The notes under the pieces: model-generated
What the model was told of the DNA's origin: nothing
The model's database searches: none
What the model saw: the letters and a program-made list of their open reading frames with translations, nothing else
Translations under genes and position numbers: made by a program
NCBI GenBank assembly: GCA_030323885.1
Contig: CM059199.1
Location: 37,580,590 to 37,644,589 of the forward strand
Source: Branchipolynoe longqiensis
Lineage: Eukaryota; Annelida; Polychaeta; Phyllodocida; Polynoidae
DNA: 64,000 nt
Reading direction: 5' to 3'
Part shown: positions 20,906 to 30,772 of the stretch, in pieces
Numbering within the stretch: position 1 is the stretch's first letter
Layout of the letters: every line of letters starts with the position of its first letter

Positions 20906-21390
20906 TCTGCATAGGAAACGACAAGGTCTTCTTGTCTCGTTTTTCGACTTAAAAAAAAGAGAGGCAAACCTCATGAAACATTCGGTGATTGTTTTTTTTC
21001 TGTTTTTTTAAATTTATTTATTTATTTATTTATTATTTGTCTACGCTCTTTTCCTTCTTTGTCTTCTTCCTCTCTCTCTCTCTCTATCTTCTGTGGTCGA
21101 TGTTGCTACTTCCATACCACTGACTTACTAGACACGCGGGCCTCGTGTGCGGGAGTTTGGTTCCCAGTTGAGTCAAACCAATGACTTATCAAATTTATAC
21201 TTGTCGCTTCCTACTAATCCTTGCCTGGCACTTGGCATTAATAGAATAGGGCAAGGACTGGTTAGCTCAATGTCAGGATAATGTGACTGAGTGCGATATC
21301 AGGTCATGGAGTCGTGGCCTGATTTCCCACTATAAAGTCACCATGGGCGTGCACTTTCACAAGTCGGTACCCATCCTGATATGACCTTAA

Positions 21391-21746
21391 AGTTGCATAG
21401 TCCGATGGTTTTGCATTTCTGTATTTTTTCTGAGATAAATATATTAGATCGATCATTAGTATCTACTTTACATTAGTTTAAAGCTATTTTTATTTTAAAT
21501 GGTAAACTTTTGAGATATTTGAAGTGCAAACATGGAAAATTAGTTTCAGCAAGGTTGCCAAAACTTGGACACCATAGAGTTCTGCAGTAACACGTTCTAA
21601 AACTTCTATTAAATGGACTCAGTATTCCCTTCAATGCAGAAATAAATGCTTAATAATTGCATCAGTATCTAAGTTAGATATGTAGAATCAAATCTAGATA
21701 ATTAGTTTGGTTTTGAAAATTTGATATTTCATCAGACTATGCAGCT
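21391..21746. mobile_element. 356-bp TTAA-flanked MITE, copy A
   Basis: Termini AGTTGCATAGTCCGATGG and (rc) AGCTGCATAGTCTGATGAAA, flanked by TTAA on both sides (21387-21390, 21747-21750). TTAA duplications are typical of piggyBac and Kolobok transposons. Interior landmarks shared with other copies: ATATTTGAAGTGCAAA, GTTGCCAAAACTTGGACACC, CTAAGTTAGATATGTAGAAT. No transposase. Confidence 0.87.
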
Positions 21747-22012
21747 TTAAGCCCGGTACACACTTCCCATATAAAACCTAAAAACGCCCATTTCGCGACT
21801 AAAGTTCGGTTTTTCATCAGTTCCAGTCTTCAGGTGTGTGACCCCCTAACACACCTGAGGCTTCCGATTCGCGTATAAAATTCAGTTTTAGGGCTTACGA
21901 CTGGAATCTTATAAGATTAAAAAAATGAATCGAAACGGTATATGTGAGCGGTCAGTCATATCTTATACGGTATATGTGTGATACCCGCCGTCAGTTCGCC
22001 ATCAAAATCTTC

Positions 22013-23030
22013 CATTCTCTTACTCCTCTTCAGTTCCCCACATTTTCCCCTCTTCCATTCCCCCCTTTCCCCCCTCTTCCATTCCCCCTCTTCCATTCCC
22101 CTCTTGCCTTACCCCTCTTCCATTCCCCCCTCATCCATTCCCCCCTCTTTCATTCCCCCTCTTGCATTCGCCCCTCTTGCATTCCCCCGTCTTGCATTCC
22201 CCCCTCTTGCATTCCCACTCTTCCATTCCCTCTTTTTCCATTCCCCCCTCTTCCGTTCCCCGTGTTCTGTCCCTCCTCTTCTGTTCCCAATTCCCCATCT
22301 TCCGTTCCTCGCCTTTCGTTCCCCGCCTTCTGTTCCCCGCCTTCCGTTCCCCACCTTCTGTTCCCTGTCTTCCATTCACCCTCTTGCATTCCCCCCCCCC
22401 TCCATTCCCCCATTGCTTCCCCCCTCTTGCAGTCCCCCCTCATCCATTCTCCCCTCTTGCATTCCCACTCTTGCATTCCCCCTCTTGCATTCCCCCCTCT
22501 TCCATTCCCCCCTCTTCCATTCTCCCTCTTGCATCCCCCCTCTTGCCTGAATGGAAGAGGGGAATGGAAGAAGGGGAATGGAAGAGGGGGAATGGAAGAG
22601 GGGGAATGGAAGAGGGGGGAATGGAAGAGGTCAGAATGGAAGAGGGGGAATGAAATAAGAAGGAATGAAAGGGGGGAATAGAAGGGGGAATAGAAGAGAG
22701 GGGAATGGAAGAGAGGGGAATGGAAGAGAGGGGACTGGAAGAGTGGGGATGCAAGTGGGGGAATGGAAGAGGGGGAATCAAAAAGGGGGGAATGGAAGAG
22801 GAATGGAAGAGTGGGAATGCAAATGGGGGGGGGGATGCAAGGGGGGGATGCAACCGGGGAATGGCAGAGGGGGAATGGAAGAGAGGGGAAAGGAAGAGGG
22901 GGAATGGAAGAGAGGAGAATGGAAGAGAGGGGAATGGAAGAGCGGGGATGCAAGCAGGGGGAATGGAAGAGGGGGGAATGGAAAAGGAGGGCATGGAAGA
23001 GGGGGAATGGAAGAATGGAAGACATGAGCA
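22013..23030. repeat. 1-kb inverted repeat of TTCCATTCCCCCCTC / GGGAATGGAAGAGGG
   Basis: 22013-22548 is a pyrimidine-strand array of ~15-bp units (CCCTCTTCCATTCCC, with TTGCATT and TTCTGTTCCC variants). At ~22550 it switches to its complement (GGGAATGGAAGAGG) and continues to 23030. The two arms can form a long imperfect hairpin. All open frames here are translations of this repeat. Confidence 0.95.
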
Positions 23031-23054
23031 GAGAAGTAAAACAAATTAGCTGAT

Positions 23055-23140
23055 TATGCTCCCTCAGTATGTAGTCTTATGCTCCCTCAATATATAGTCT
23101 TATATTTCCTCAATATATAGTCTTATACTCCCTCCATCAG
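23055..23140. repeat. ~27-bp tandem repeat
   Basis: Four imperfect copies of TATGCTCCCTCAATATATAG followed by TCT. Confidence 0.85.
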
Positions 23141-23282
23141 TTCGGGTCCATCCAAAACTTGGCAAAAGACGAGTCACCCCCCCCCCCCCAAATTTTTTCT
23201 CCTCGTATTTACATGTATCTCGTGATCAGCCCAGGAAGCATTTAATTGGCGGAAATCAGCCAATTGGCGGGAAATGCTCATG

Positions 23283-23428
23283 CCTGATGGAAGAGGGGGG
23301 AATGGAAGAGGAGGGAATGGCAGAGGGGGAATGAAATGGGGGAATGGAAGAGGGGGAATGGAAGAGGGGGAATGGAAGCAGAGGGAATGGAAGAGGAGGA
23401 GTGGAAGAGGGGAATGGAAGAGGGGTGT
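23283..23428. repeat. Second GGGAATGGAAGAGG block
   Basis: About nine copies of the same ~15-bp purine unit, separated from the main hairpin by ~250 bp of unrelated sequence and still inside the Harbinger-like element. Confidence 0.93.
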
Positions 23429-24149
23429 CATAGGAGGCACTCATGTTGCTCTAGTTCAGGCAAATGACACAAGGTGTCCTGAGACCAGTCGCGACACGCA
23501 CGGTATATGTGAGTGCCCCAGTCTTTAGCAGTCGGGATATGTGTATTGTCCCCCGTTTTCAGTTTTAGTCGGGAATCGGGTCGGGTCGGGCAATGGGTTT
23601 TAGCGTGTGAATCGTATACGGGAGGTGTGTACCAGGCTTTAGATGTTGCCAGGACGTAAAATTCCAGCAAACAACTTACTAGACAATGCGATAATCATGG
23701 CTAACAAATTTCCCAAATATTCAGTGATTCCAATGAAAGCTATAACGAAGCACTTATGAATATGCAAATCTACAAATCAAATTAGGGTCTCGAACAAGTC
23801 AATTCAAAATGTAGAATTCTTTACAGGCACACATGAATATAAATTACCTTCGGTTTGTACAGAACACAACAAAACAAAGAACATAAAGTTGTTTGTGAGA
23901 ACGGCCATTAGAGGACAAGCATTATAAGTGCGTTTTTATTTTTGGTGTTCCTTCGACAAGAATGTCAACACGACTCATATTGACAGCCTCCCTTAAAAGC
24001 CTTTAAATCTATGTATAGATGCGAGCCATTAGCTATTACCGTACATAATAATGTATGCTGCTGGATAGCTATGTGTGCACTCGCTTGCTTAGAAGAGCTG
24101 GGAGAAGAAAGGTGCCATACTCAGCTGCATAAGAAATAAGATATGCGAA

Positions 24150-24925
24150 GCCATTCATCTTCATGAGAATAAGCTACGAGAGCAAGAAGCAACTTTGCTC
24201 TATGTGAATAAACTAGGTTACGCCAAACATACTTTCCACACCATGAGAACAAGCAATAGTATGTCATGTATGACCCTGTCTGTTCCACACCAATAATGTT
24301 AGGAAGCCAGAAGCCACTTTCTCCCATAGGAAATAACTACAGGAAACCAGAAGGCACTTTTCTCCATAATAATAAACTACAGGAAGCCATGCCCCATTTT
24401 GGTCAATAATAAAAAACTATAGCAAGCCAGGACCAATTTTGGTCCATAACAGTATACTACAGGAAGCCAGATCTCATTTTGGTCCATACTAATAAACTAC
24501 TGAAAGCCATTTATAACTCATTTTGGTCCAAAATAATATATTACATGAAGCCAGGTCCCATTTTGGTCCATAATGATAAATTACAGGAAGCCAAGAACTC
24601 ATTTTGGTGGATAATTATATACTACAGGAAGCCAGGTCCCATTTTGGTCCATAATGATAAACTACAGAAAGCCAGGAACCCATGTTTGTCAAAATAATAT
24701 ACTACAGGAAGCCAGGTTCCATGTTGGTCCATAATAATAAAGTACAGGAAGCCATGCTGGTCCAAAATAATATACTACAGGAAGCCAGGTTCCATTTTCG
24801 TCCATAATAATAAACTACTGGAAGCCTTGACCCACTTTGGTCCATGATAATAAAACTGCAGGAAGCGAGAACTGGTTTTGGCCCACAATCGTAAACTGCA
24901 GGAAGCTAGAAGCCACTTTAAAATA
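24150..24925. repeat. ~60-bp minisatellite (AGGAAGCCAG family), block 1
   Basis: About twelve degenerate copies of a unit with AAACTACAGGAAGCCAGGTC, CCATTTTGGTCCATAATAAT. A related array with GGGAAGCCAGAAGCCACTTT lies at 27320-27960. 23676-24149 before it shows nothing identifiable. Confidence 0.9.
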
Positions 24926-25087
24926 AAAACTGTACAAAGTTAACAGCTATTGCGTGCCATGCAAATAAGCTACATGTAACAAGCCACTGTGATTCTCAAC
25001 AATATTCTACCTGGGCAATTTACTGATTCATATTTATTTATTGGGATGAAGACATATTAGCAGAATCAGGCAGCTTTCAAATCCTAA

Positions 25088-25396
25088 ACCTGCATAGTCC
25101 TGATAGTTTTGAGTTGCTGTCATTTTCTGAGGTAAATACATTAGATTAATCATTACAATCTACTTTACTTTAGTACGAATTGACTTCATTTTAAATTGCT
25201 AGCCTTGGCAATATTTGAGGCAAAATTATACGCTAAATTGGTTTCGGCAAGCACATCAAAATTATTACCCCCATGGGCTTCAGCAGCAACAGTTTTTTAA
25301 TTTTTTTAAATTAAACTGGCTTAGCATCCCCTTCTATCCAGCTACAAATGTTTAATAAATACACCAAATGCTATGCTTTAGTCGGACTATGCAACT
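25088..25396. mobile_element. TTAA-family MITE, copy B (diverged left end)
   Basis: Left ACCTGCATAGTCCTGATAGT; right (rc) AGTTGCATAGTCCGACTAAA. Right flank TTAA (25397-25400), left flank CTAA (25084-25087), read as a mutated TTAA. Interior TACTTTACTTTAGT and GGCAAGCACATCAAAATTAT match the family. Confidence 0.8.
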
Positions 25397-25471
25397 TTAA
25401 GGATTACGTCTCTATGCCACCTAAAAGGGTACATTTGTAATTCCATATTGCCACAGGTTTATTTTGCTACA

Positions 25472-25597
25472 TTACTTGATTAAACGGAGGAATTTTCAAT
25501 CACCGATAATTGGTTCTTCCTCATTCCACCGCTCCTTGTCCTATCCTAGTAATGCCAAACGCCAGGCTAGGTAGCAAAAAGTATACATTTTTAAGTG
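25472..25597 (-). mobile_element. Short SINE with tail type C
   Basis: The tail (rc) AATTTTCAATCACCGATAAT then TGGTTCTTCCTCATTCCAC joins a normal body segment (CCTTGTCCTATCCTAGTAAT, AGTATACATTTTTAAGT) and stops where the next SINE begins. Confidence 0.75.
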
Positions 25598-25924
25598 GAC
25601 CTGACAGGATGGCCGAATGAGTTAGAGCGTCCGTCTCCCTTGCTGGTAGATTGTGGGTTCGAACCATGGTCGAGTCAAACCAATGACTTAAAAATTTATA
25701 CTTGTCGCTTTCTAGCCAGACGCTCAGCATTATTACGACAGGGCAAGGACTGGTGTGCTCAGTGTCAGGAAAATGTGACTGAGTGGGATACCAGGTCATG
25801 GTGTCGGCGGCCTGGTTTCCCAGTGGGACAGCACTATAAAGTCGCCATGAGTGCGCAGTCACAAGTCAGTACCCGTCCTGATATGACCTTAGATGTTGCT
25901 AGGACGTAAAACAACAAACAAACA
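25598..25924 (+). mobile_element. Full-length tRNA-derived SINE, head A, tail A
   Basis: Head GGATGGCCGAATGAGTTAGA (A-box region) and GTGGGTTCGAACC (B-box). Complete body; ends GGACGTAAAACAACAAACAA. One of the cleanest plus-strand copies, inserted between two type-C fragments. Confidence 0.94.
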
Positions 25925-25934
25925 TTAATTGATT

Positions 25935-26112
25935 ACGCAGGGGAAATTTCAATAGCGGGCAATTGATCTTCCTCATTCCACTGCTCCTTCCCTTATCCCA
26001 GTAACTCCAAACACCAGACTAGGCTGTACCAGCATTCAAAGGTAGGTGTTTGAATCCCACGACCTACCCAAACGGGAGGCGCTCAACTCATTCAGTCATA
26101 TCGTCTAGGCGA
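25935..26112 (-). mobile_element. Short SINE, head A, tail type C
   Basis: The tail (rc) GGGGAAATTTCAATAGCGGG then CAATTGATCTTCCTCATTCC runs directly through CCCTTATCCCAGTAACTCC into the head GTTTGAATCCCACGACCTAC and CTCAACTCATTCAGTCATA. Head, shortened body and tail C occur in a single ~180-bp unit. Confidence 0.8.
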
Positions 26113-26267
26113 GTCTTTCCTTTTCCAAATTACTCCATAGTAATATGTAGTTACTTCAGATTGTTGTACAAAATTCAAGTAGGGGGATCCTTAAGCAAAC
26201 AAACAAATTATCGGAACACCCATATGGCAGGTGCGAAAGCTGTATTTAAATTTTTTCGGATGTAAAA

Positions 26268-26646
26268 TGCCATCCCAACAAACAAACAATCGTTAATGTC
26301 CAATGGTCACTAACTCAGAATGAGACACACTACTCAGTCGCTGACTGTCTGTTGCCATATTCCCGGCATGTCTGTTTAGTTCAAGCCCTGCATTTCATCC
26401 CAACAAACAAATATTCATCAAGGTCCAAAAGTCCCTAACTCAGAATTAGATGCGTTACTCAGTCGCTGACTGTCTGGTGCCCGACTCTCGGCATGTCCGT
26501 TTAGTTAAAACCCTGCATTGCATCTCAACAAACAAATACTAATCAAGGTCCAAAAGTCACTAACTCAGAATTAGATGCGTTACTCAATCGCTGACTGTCT
26601 GTTGCCACACTCTCGGCAGGCCAGATTAGTTGAAGCCCTGCATTGC
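26268..26646. repeat. ~125-bp tandem triplication
   Basis: Three copies beginning CATCCCAACAAACAAA at about 26270, 26396 and 26521. Each continues CACTAACTCAGAAT, CTCAGTCGCTGACTGTCTG and GTTTAGTT..AGCCCTGCATT. Confidence 0.93.
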
Positions 26647-26906
26647 ATTGTCAGCGGGTTGAATTATATAGCAGGCGTGGTGGGAGGACATAGACCAGGT
26701 TAAGTTAACGTATCGCCCGGTGTAAATACTGGATTCAGCTAACGGAGTGCCCCCAACAGACTAATTAAAGTGTTAGAGCACACCCACTGCCTACCAGCCT
26801 GCACAGCATATCACTACCCCAACCCACCCTGCGGGGAGCTTACTCAACTACAGTAACTCCAAATAAAAGCATAAAAAATAACCGCGGATACTGCACATGC
26901 TGGAGA

Positions 26907-26930
26907 GGGGGGGGGGGGGGGGGGGGGGGG
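26907..26930. repeat. Poly-G run of 24
   Basis: Uninterrupted G homopolymer, prone to sequencing error and G-quadruplex formation. The flanking 26646-27319 has no recognised gene. Confidence 0.95.
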
Positions 26931-27319
26931 TTATGCAACCCCAACACATACATATCTATATATAGACAGACAAACATACAACACTCTCTGTCTTCAGCAA
27001 CCCCTGTGCTCAGCAAACTGCGTACCTTATCTTGGAATATATGTGAATCTACAAACTGTTTTTGTTGCATTTAACTGTCCCCACCCCCTTCGATGACAGG
27101 ACACCTCTACTATGTCAGGACAACTGGGGATGCCTAGTTGCCCTTTCATGACGGTACCACAGTACATCTAAAATCAGAGGTACAATGACGTGATAGGTGA
27201 GCATTAATGTGGCACACTAATATATTTTTAATTTTTCTCTCAGTAAAGATTTTAGGAACGCTTTACCGATAGGTTTTAACAGTCACCCAGTTGCATGCAC
27301 AAATCATATATTCACAGAA

Positions 27320-27965
27320 GCTATATTTCTTTTTGTAAACAAAATAAAGGAAATATTCGGCCATTTTGTGCTAGGGTAATAAACTATGGTACGCAAGAAG
27401 CCACTTTGCGCCATTGATAATACGCTATGGGAAGCCAGAAGCCACTTTGCACCACTGATAATAAGCCATGGATAGTCAGAAGCCATGTTGTGCCATTGCT
27501 AGTAAACAATGCGAAGCTACAAGCCAGAAGCTATTTTGCACAATTAAGCTATGCGAAGCCACAGGCCACTTTGTGTCATTGATAGTAAAGAGTGGGAAGC
27601 CACTTTTCGCAATTGGCAATACGCTATGGGAAGCCAGAATCCACTTTGCAGCATTGGTGGTAGAATATGGAAAGCCAGAAGTTCTATGCGCCATTGATAG
27701 TAAACTATGGCAGCCAGAAACCACTTTGCACCTTTGATATTAAGCTATGGGAAGCCAAAAGCCATTTTATTCTATGGGGCATAAGGAACGAAAGGCTGGA
27801 AGCCACTCAGCTGTTTGACAATATGCTATGTGAACCCAGCATCCGCATAACAATAGACAATACGCTATGGGACACCGGAAGCCAATTAGCTAGCTACCTT
27901 ATAGTGATGCGCAACAGGAAACCAGAAGTAACATACTTCCCTTGCAATAAGCTATGGGAAAAATC
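27320..27965. repeat. ~60-bp minisatellite (GGGAAGCCAGAAGCC family), block 2
   Basis: About ten degenerate units such as GCTATGGGAAGCCAGAAGCC, ACTTTGCACCATTGATAATA. Related in sequence and spacing to 24150-24925. Open frames on both strands are repeat artefacts. Confidence 0.9.
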
Positions 27966-28012
27966 AGACGCAACTGGTAGTAGTATCAAGGTTTTGGTGA
28001 TAGATCCTACAA

Positions 28013-28336
28013 TGGTTGGTCGTTGTTGAAGTTTTATGTCCTGGCAACATCTAAGGTCATATCAGGACAGGTACCAACTTGTGACAGTGTGCACTTATGG
28101 CAATCTTGTAGTGCTGCCCCACTGATAGACCAGACCACAAGCATCATGACCTAATATCCCACTCAGTCACATTATCCTAACACTGAGCTAACCAGTTCTT
28201 GCCCTATCCTAATAATGCCGAGGCCTGGCTAGAAAGCTACAAGTATAATTTTTAAGTCATTGGCTCGACTCAACCATGGTTCAAACAAAAACAGGAGATG
28301 GATGCTCAACTCATTCGGCCATCCCGTCTGGTCAGA
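28013..28336 (-). mobile_element. tRNA-derived SINE, head A with B-like tail
   Basis: The tail (rc) GGTTGGTCGTTGTTGAAGTT uses GTCCTGGCAAC (B-like). The head (rc) ends GATGCTCAACTCATTCGGCC then ATCCCGTCTGG (type A), with a deletion in the B-box region (CATGGTTCAAACAAAAACAG). Confidence 0.88.
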
Positions 28337-28735
28337 TCCTACTAAGTAAAGAGCTTGGCGTATATAATCACACTTATTAGCAGAAAAGAGCAGGGAGTTG
28401 TTAGTAGGTGGGCCCCCTGGGTGGGTGCTAGAATATGCAGGGTGGGTGATGATAAATGATGATCGCGCCCACCGTCCCTCTCACTTCGTGTGTCGGGCCG
28501 ATACAGGCACGCAATCCGAACCACAGACGAACCACAAATCAACCCAACACCAATGAGAACTAAATGTCAATAACCGATCTGTGATTTTCCCCCCGTTTTT
28601 TTCTTCCCCTTTTTATTTTTATTTTTTTAAAGACCCTGTTGCATTAGATATGGATTCATTATTCGATGACTGGGGGAGTGGGGGGGGGGGAGCCGGAGGG
28701 ATATTCATGGCTATTATACTCGTATAGTTCTTATA

Positions 28736-28782
28736 CAACATATATGAGCCTGTCTCAAAAGGTGATGAGTAATATGGGACAA
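28736..28782 (+). mobile_element. Solo terminus of the GAGCCTGTCT MITE family
   Basis: ATATATGAGCCTGTCTCAAA then AGGTGATGAGTAATATGGGA matches the left end of 16574-16838; no partner terminus is visible. Neighbouring 28337-28735 and 28783-29221 hold only a short G-run at ~28680 and nothing else identifiable. Confidence 0.6.
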
Positions 28783-29221
28783 CCCCCCACACCGGCTGAT
28801 TTGGAAACTCAGTTTTCGCTGAAATCAGCGATTTTGCTGAGAAATGGGATCCCTGCACAGACACAGGAGACACGGGAATGATCCGCACCAGATTTGTCAG
28901 TTGATCGCTCCTCCCAGGTTGTTACGGTAACCAAGGAAGGGAACGACATATGCACTGCCATCAACATTTGATTTATTTACATAACACCAGGGCACATTGA
29001 CCTCGGAGTCTGGGCGATGGGATTTTCATTTAAAACTAAATATATACATTTGGTTGAAAACAGGTTTATTCTGCTGAGTATGTTATATTTTATCAGCACT
29101 CAAGCACTGATCTTCTTGCCATTGTTCAAGCTATAATTATTTATACACAGATTGGTATATATGGCAGGATATGTATTAGGGTAAGATAACAATAGCAGCT
29201 AAATACAAAGTTTGTAGTATA

Positions 29222-29415
29222 CAGTAAAAACTGTCTAAATCGACCGATCACAGGACCGACTTTAAATGGTCCATTTAGGGAGGTGGTCAGCTTAGGGAGT
29301 TTTTTGTAACATTACAATGGTATTGTATGGGCGATCGTTTGGGACCCAAATAAAGCGATTGATATATGGGAGTGGTCAATCTGTGAAGGTGGGCGGTTAG
29401 AGAGGTTTTAAGGTG
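29222..29415. mobile_element. pogo/Tigger-like MITE, copy 2
   Basis: CAGTAAAAACTGTCTAAATC to AGAGAGGTTTTAAGG, with TA at each flank and the shared core GGGCGATCGTTTGGGACCCA. Confidence 0.8.
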
Positions 29416-29451
29416 TAGCATAATGAATTACTGACATGTGTTTATCAAAGT

Positions 29452-30214
29452 TTTGTTTGTTTGTTTGTTGTTGTTTTACGTTCTAGTAACATCTAAAGTC
29501 ATATCAGGACGGGTACCGACATGTGACAGTACGCACTCATGGTGACTATATAGTGCTGCCCCACTGAGAGACCAGGCTGCCAGCACAATGACCTGATATC
29601 CCACTCACTCACATTATCCTGACACTGAGCCAACCAGTCCTTGCCCTATCCTAATAATGCCGAGCGCCTGGAAGTGACAAGTATCAATTCTTAAGTCATT
29701 GGTTTGACTCGACCATGGTTCAAACCCACGATCCCATGGTCAACCAACACGGGAGATGGTAGATAAAAGATTCACCCGGTAATTGTGTAGTACACGGGTG
29801 AAGGACAACATACTCTAAATACGGGCGAAAATAGCTTTAGTATGGGACATGAACTAGAAACTGTGGTTCCAGGATCAAATGGCTACATATATAGGCACAG
29901 AGTTGGTGAAATGGGAGAGAATGCAAAAAGACAAGATGGCAGCCACAGAATGCCGTCAATTTCACTTTTAAATCTTATTAAACCAGATGTTTTATTATAT
30001 TTTTCAACTCAAAGGTAGCGGGTAAATATGAAGACATCTACAAAGAATAAATGTTGCTTCTTAGATTGTGAAATTAGGCTCTCATTTCATTAACCCGCTT
30101 TTTCGACCGTTTTTATATAGGGTTGGTATTCATCCGTCTACTGCGAGTACCGGGTGAATCCTTTATCTAGGGAGACGGACGCTCTAACTCATTTGGCAAT
30201 CCCATCCCGTCCGG
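29452..30214 (-). mobile_element. tRNA-derived SINE (head A, tail A) split by a MULE-like element
   Basis: The tail (rc) GTTTGTTTGTTGTTGTTTTA and body run to ACACGGGAGATGG at 29759. After the insertion the head resumes GGGAGACGGACGCTCTAACT at 30170 and ends CCCGTCCGGTCG. Confidence 0.92.
29760..30169 (+). mobile_element. MULE-like 410-bp element with 9-bp TSD and short ORF, copy 1
   Basis: Termini TAGATAAAAGATTCACCCGG and (rc) TAGATAAAGGATTCACCCGG. Flanked by GGGAGATGG and GGGAGACGG (8/9), and a 9-bp duplication is the Mutator-like hallmark. From 29849 an open frame of 58 codons (MGHELETV..., with GYIYRHRVGEMGENAKRQDG, ending FSTQR) aligns with the frame in the 51924-52347 copy. I do not recognise the peptide. 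Confidence 0.85.
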
Positions 30215-30411
30215 TCGTTTATCAGTGTACCGGTACAATATGGTAGCATGGGTGTAGCACGACTTCATCAATATTATATGGATCCATGTGAGTAGTTTCA
30301 TGGCATTTAGTGCGCGCGTAAAAGTTAGCCCCAGCATTCATTTAAGGTTATAAGAGGATACAAAGTTTTAATGTAGGTCATGTTATGGGCAGTCAGCCAT
30401 TCAGCTGGACC

Positions 30412-30746
30412 AGCCGGGATGGCCGAATGAGTTAGAGCATCCGTCTCCCATGCTGGTAGTTCTTGGGGTCGTGGGTTCGAGTCCCAGTCGAGTCAAACCA
30501 ATGACTTTAAAATTGATACTTGTCGCTTCCTAGCCAGGCGCTCGGCATTATTAGGATAGGGCAAGGACTGGTGTGCTCAGTGTCAGGATAATGTGACTGA
30601 GTGGGATAGCAGGTCATGGTGCCGGTGGCCTGGTTTCCCAGAGGGACAGCACTATAAAGTCGCCATAAGTGCACACTGTCACAAGTCGGTACCCATCCTG
30701 ATATGACCTAGATGTTGCTAGGATGTAAAACAACAATACACACACC
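30412..30746 (+). mobile_element. Full-length tRNA-derived SINE, head A, tail A
   Basis: Head GGGATGGCCGAATGAGTTAG and GTGGGTTCGAGTCCCAGTCG. Complete body; tail TGCTAGGATGTAAAACAACA. Confidence 0.94.
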
Positions 30747-30772
30747 ATTCAGCTGGTAATATATAGTAATAT

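Larger units (their letters stand above)
21750..23638 (-). mobile_element. Harbinger-like element with TTA TSD and giant hairpin core
   Basis: Left AGCCCGGTACACACTTCCC; right (rc) AGCCTGGTACACACCTCCC. Flanked by TTA on both sides. The interior matches the 259-bp relative at 34750-35008 in opposite orientation (shared AACACACCTGAGGCTTCC/CACACCT, TTCAGTTTTAGGGCT, GTTTTCAGTTTTAG). It is far longer because ~1.55 kb of low-complexity DNA lies between copies of ACGGTATATGTG (21935, 21967 and 23500). No transposase frame. Confidence 0.8.
21131..23672 (+). mobile_element. tRNA-derived SINE split by two nested MITEs
   Basis: Head and body run from GCGGGCCTCGTGTGCGGGAG through GATATCAGGTCATGG to CATCCTGATATGACC at 21386. 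The SINE then resumes at 23639 with TTAGATGTTGCCAGGACGTA then AAATTCCAGC. Everything between is two adjacent transposons (21391-21746 and 21750-23638). Removing them restores the ACCTTAGATG continuity seen in intact copies. Confidence 0.9.

Noticed and set aside
21944..23027. Long Pro/Phe/Ser and Glu/Gly/Met frames
   Set aside because: Both strands of the GGGAATGGAAGAGG inverted array are open; repeat artefact.
25598..25690. Possible functional tRNA gene
   Set aside because: A- and B-boxes are present, but the sequence does not fold into a complete tRNA with acceptor pairing and continues into the SINE body; same for the other head-bearing copies.
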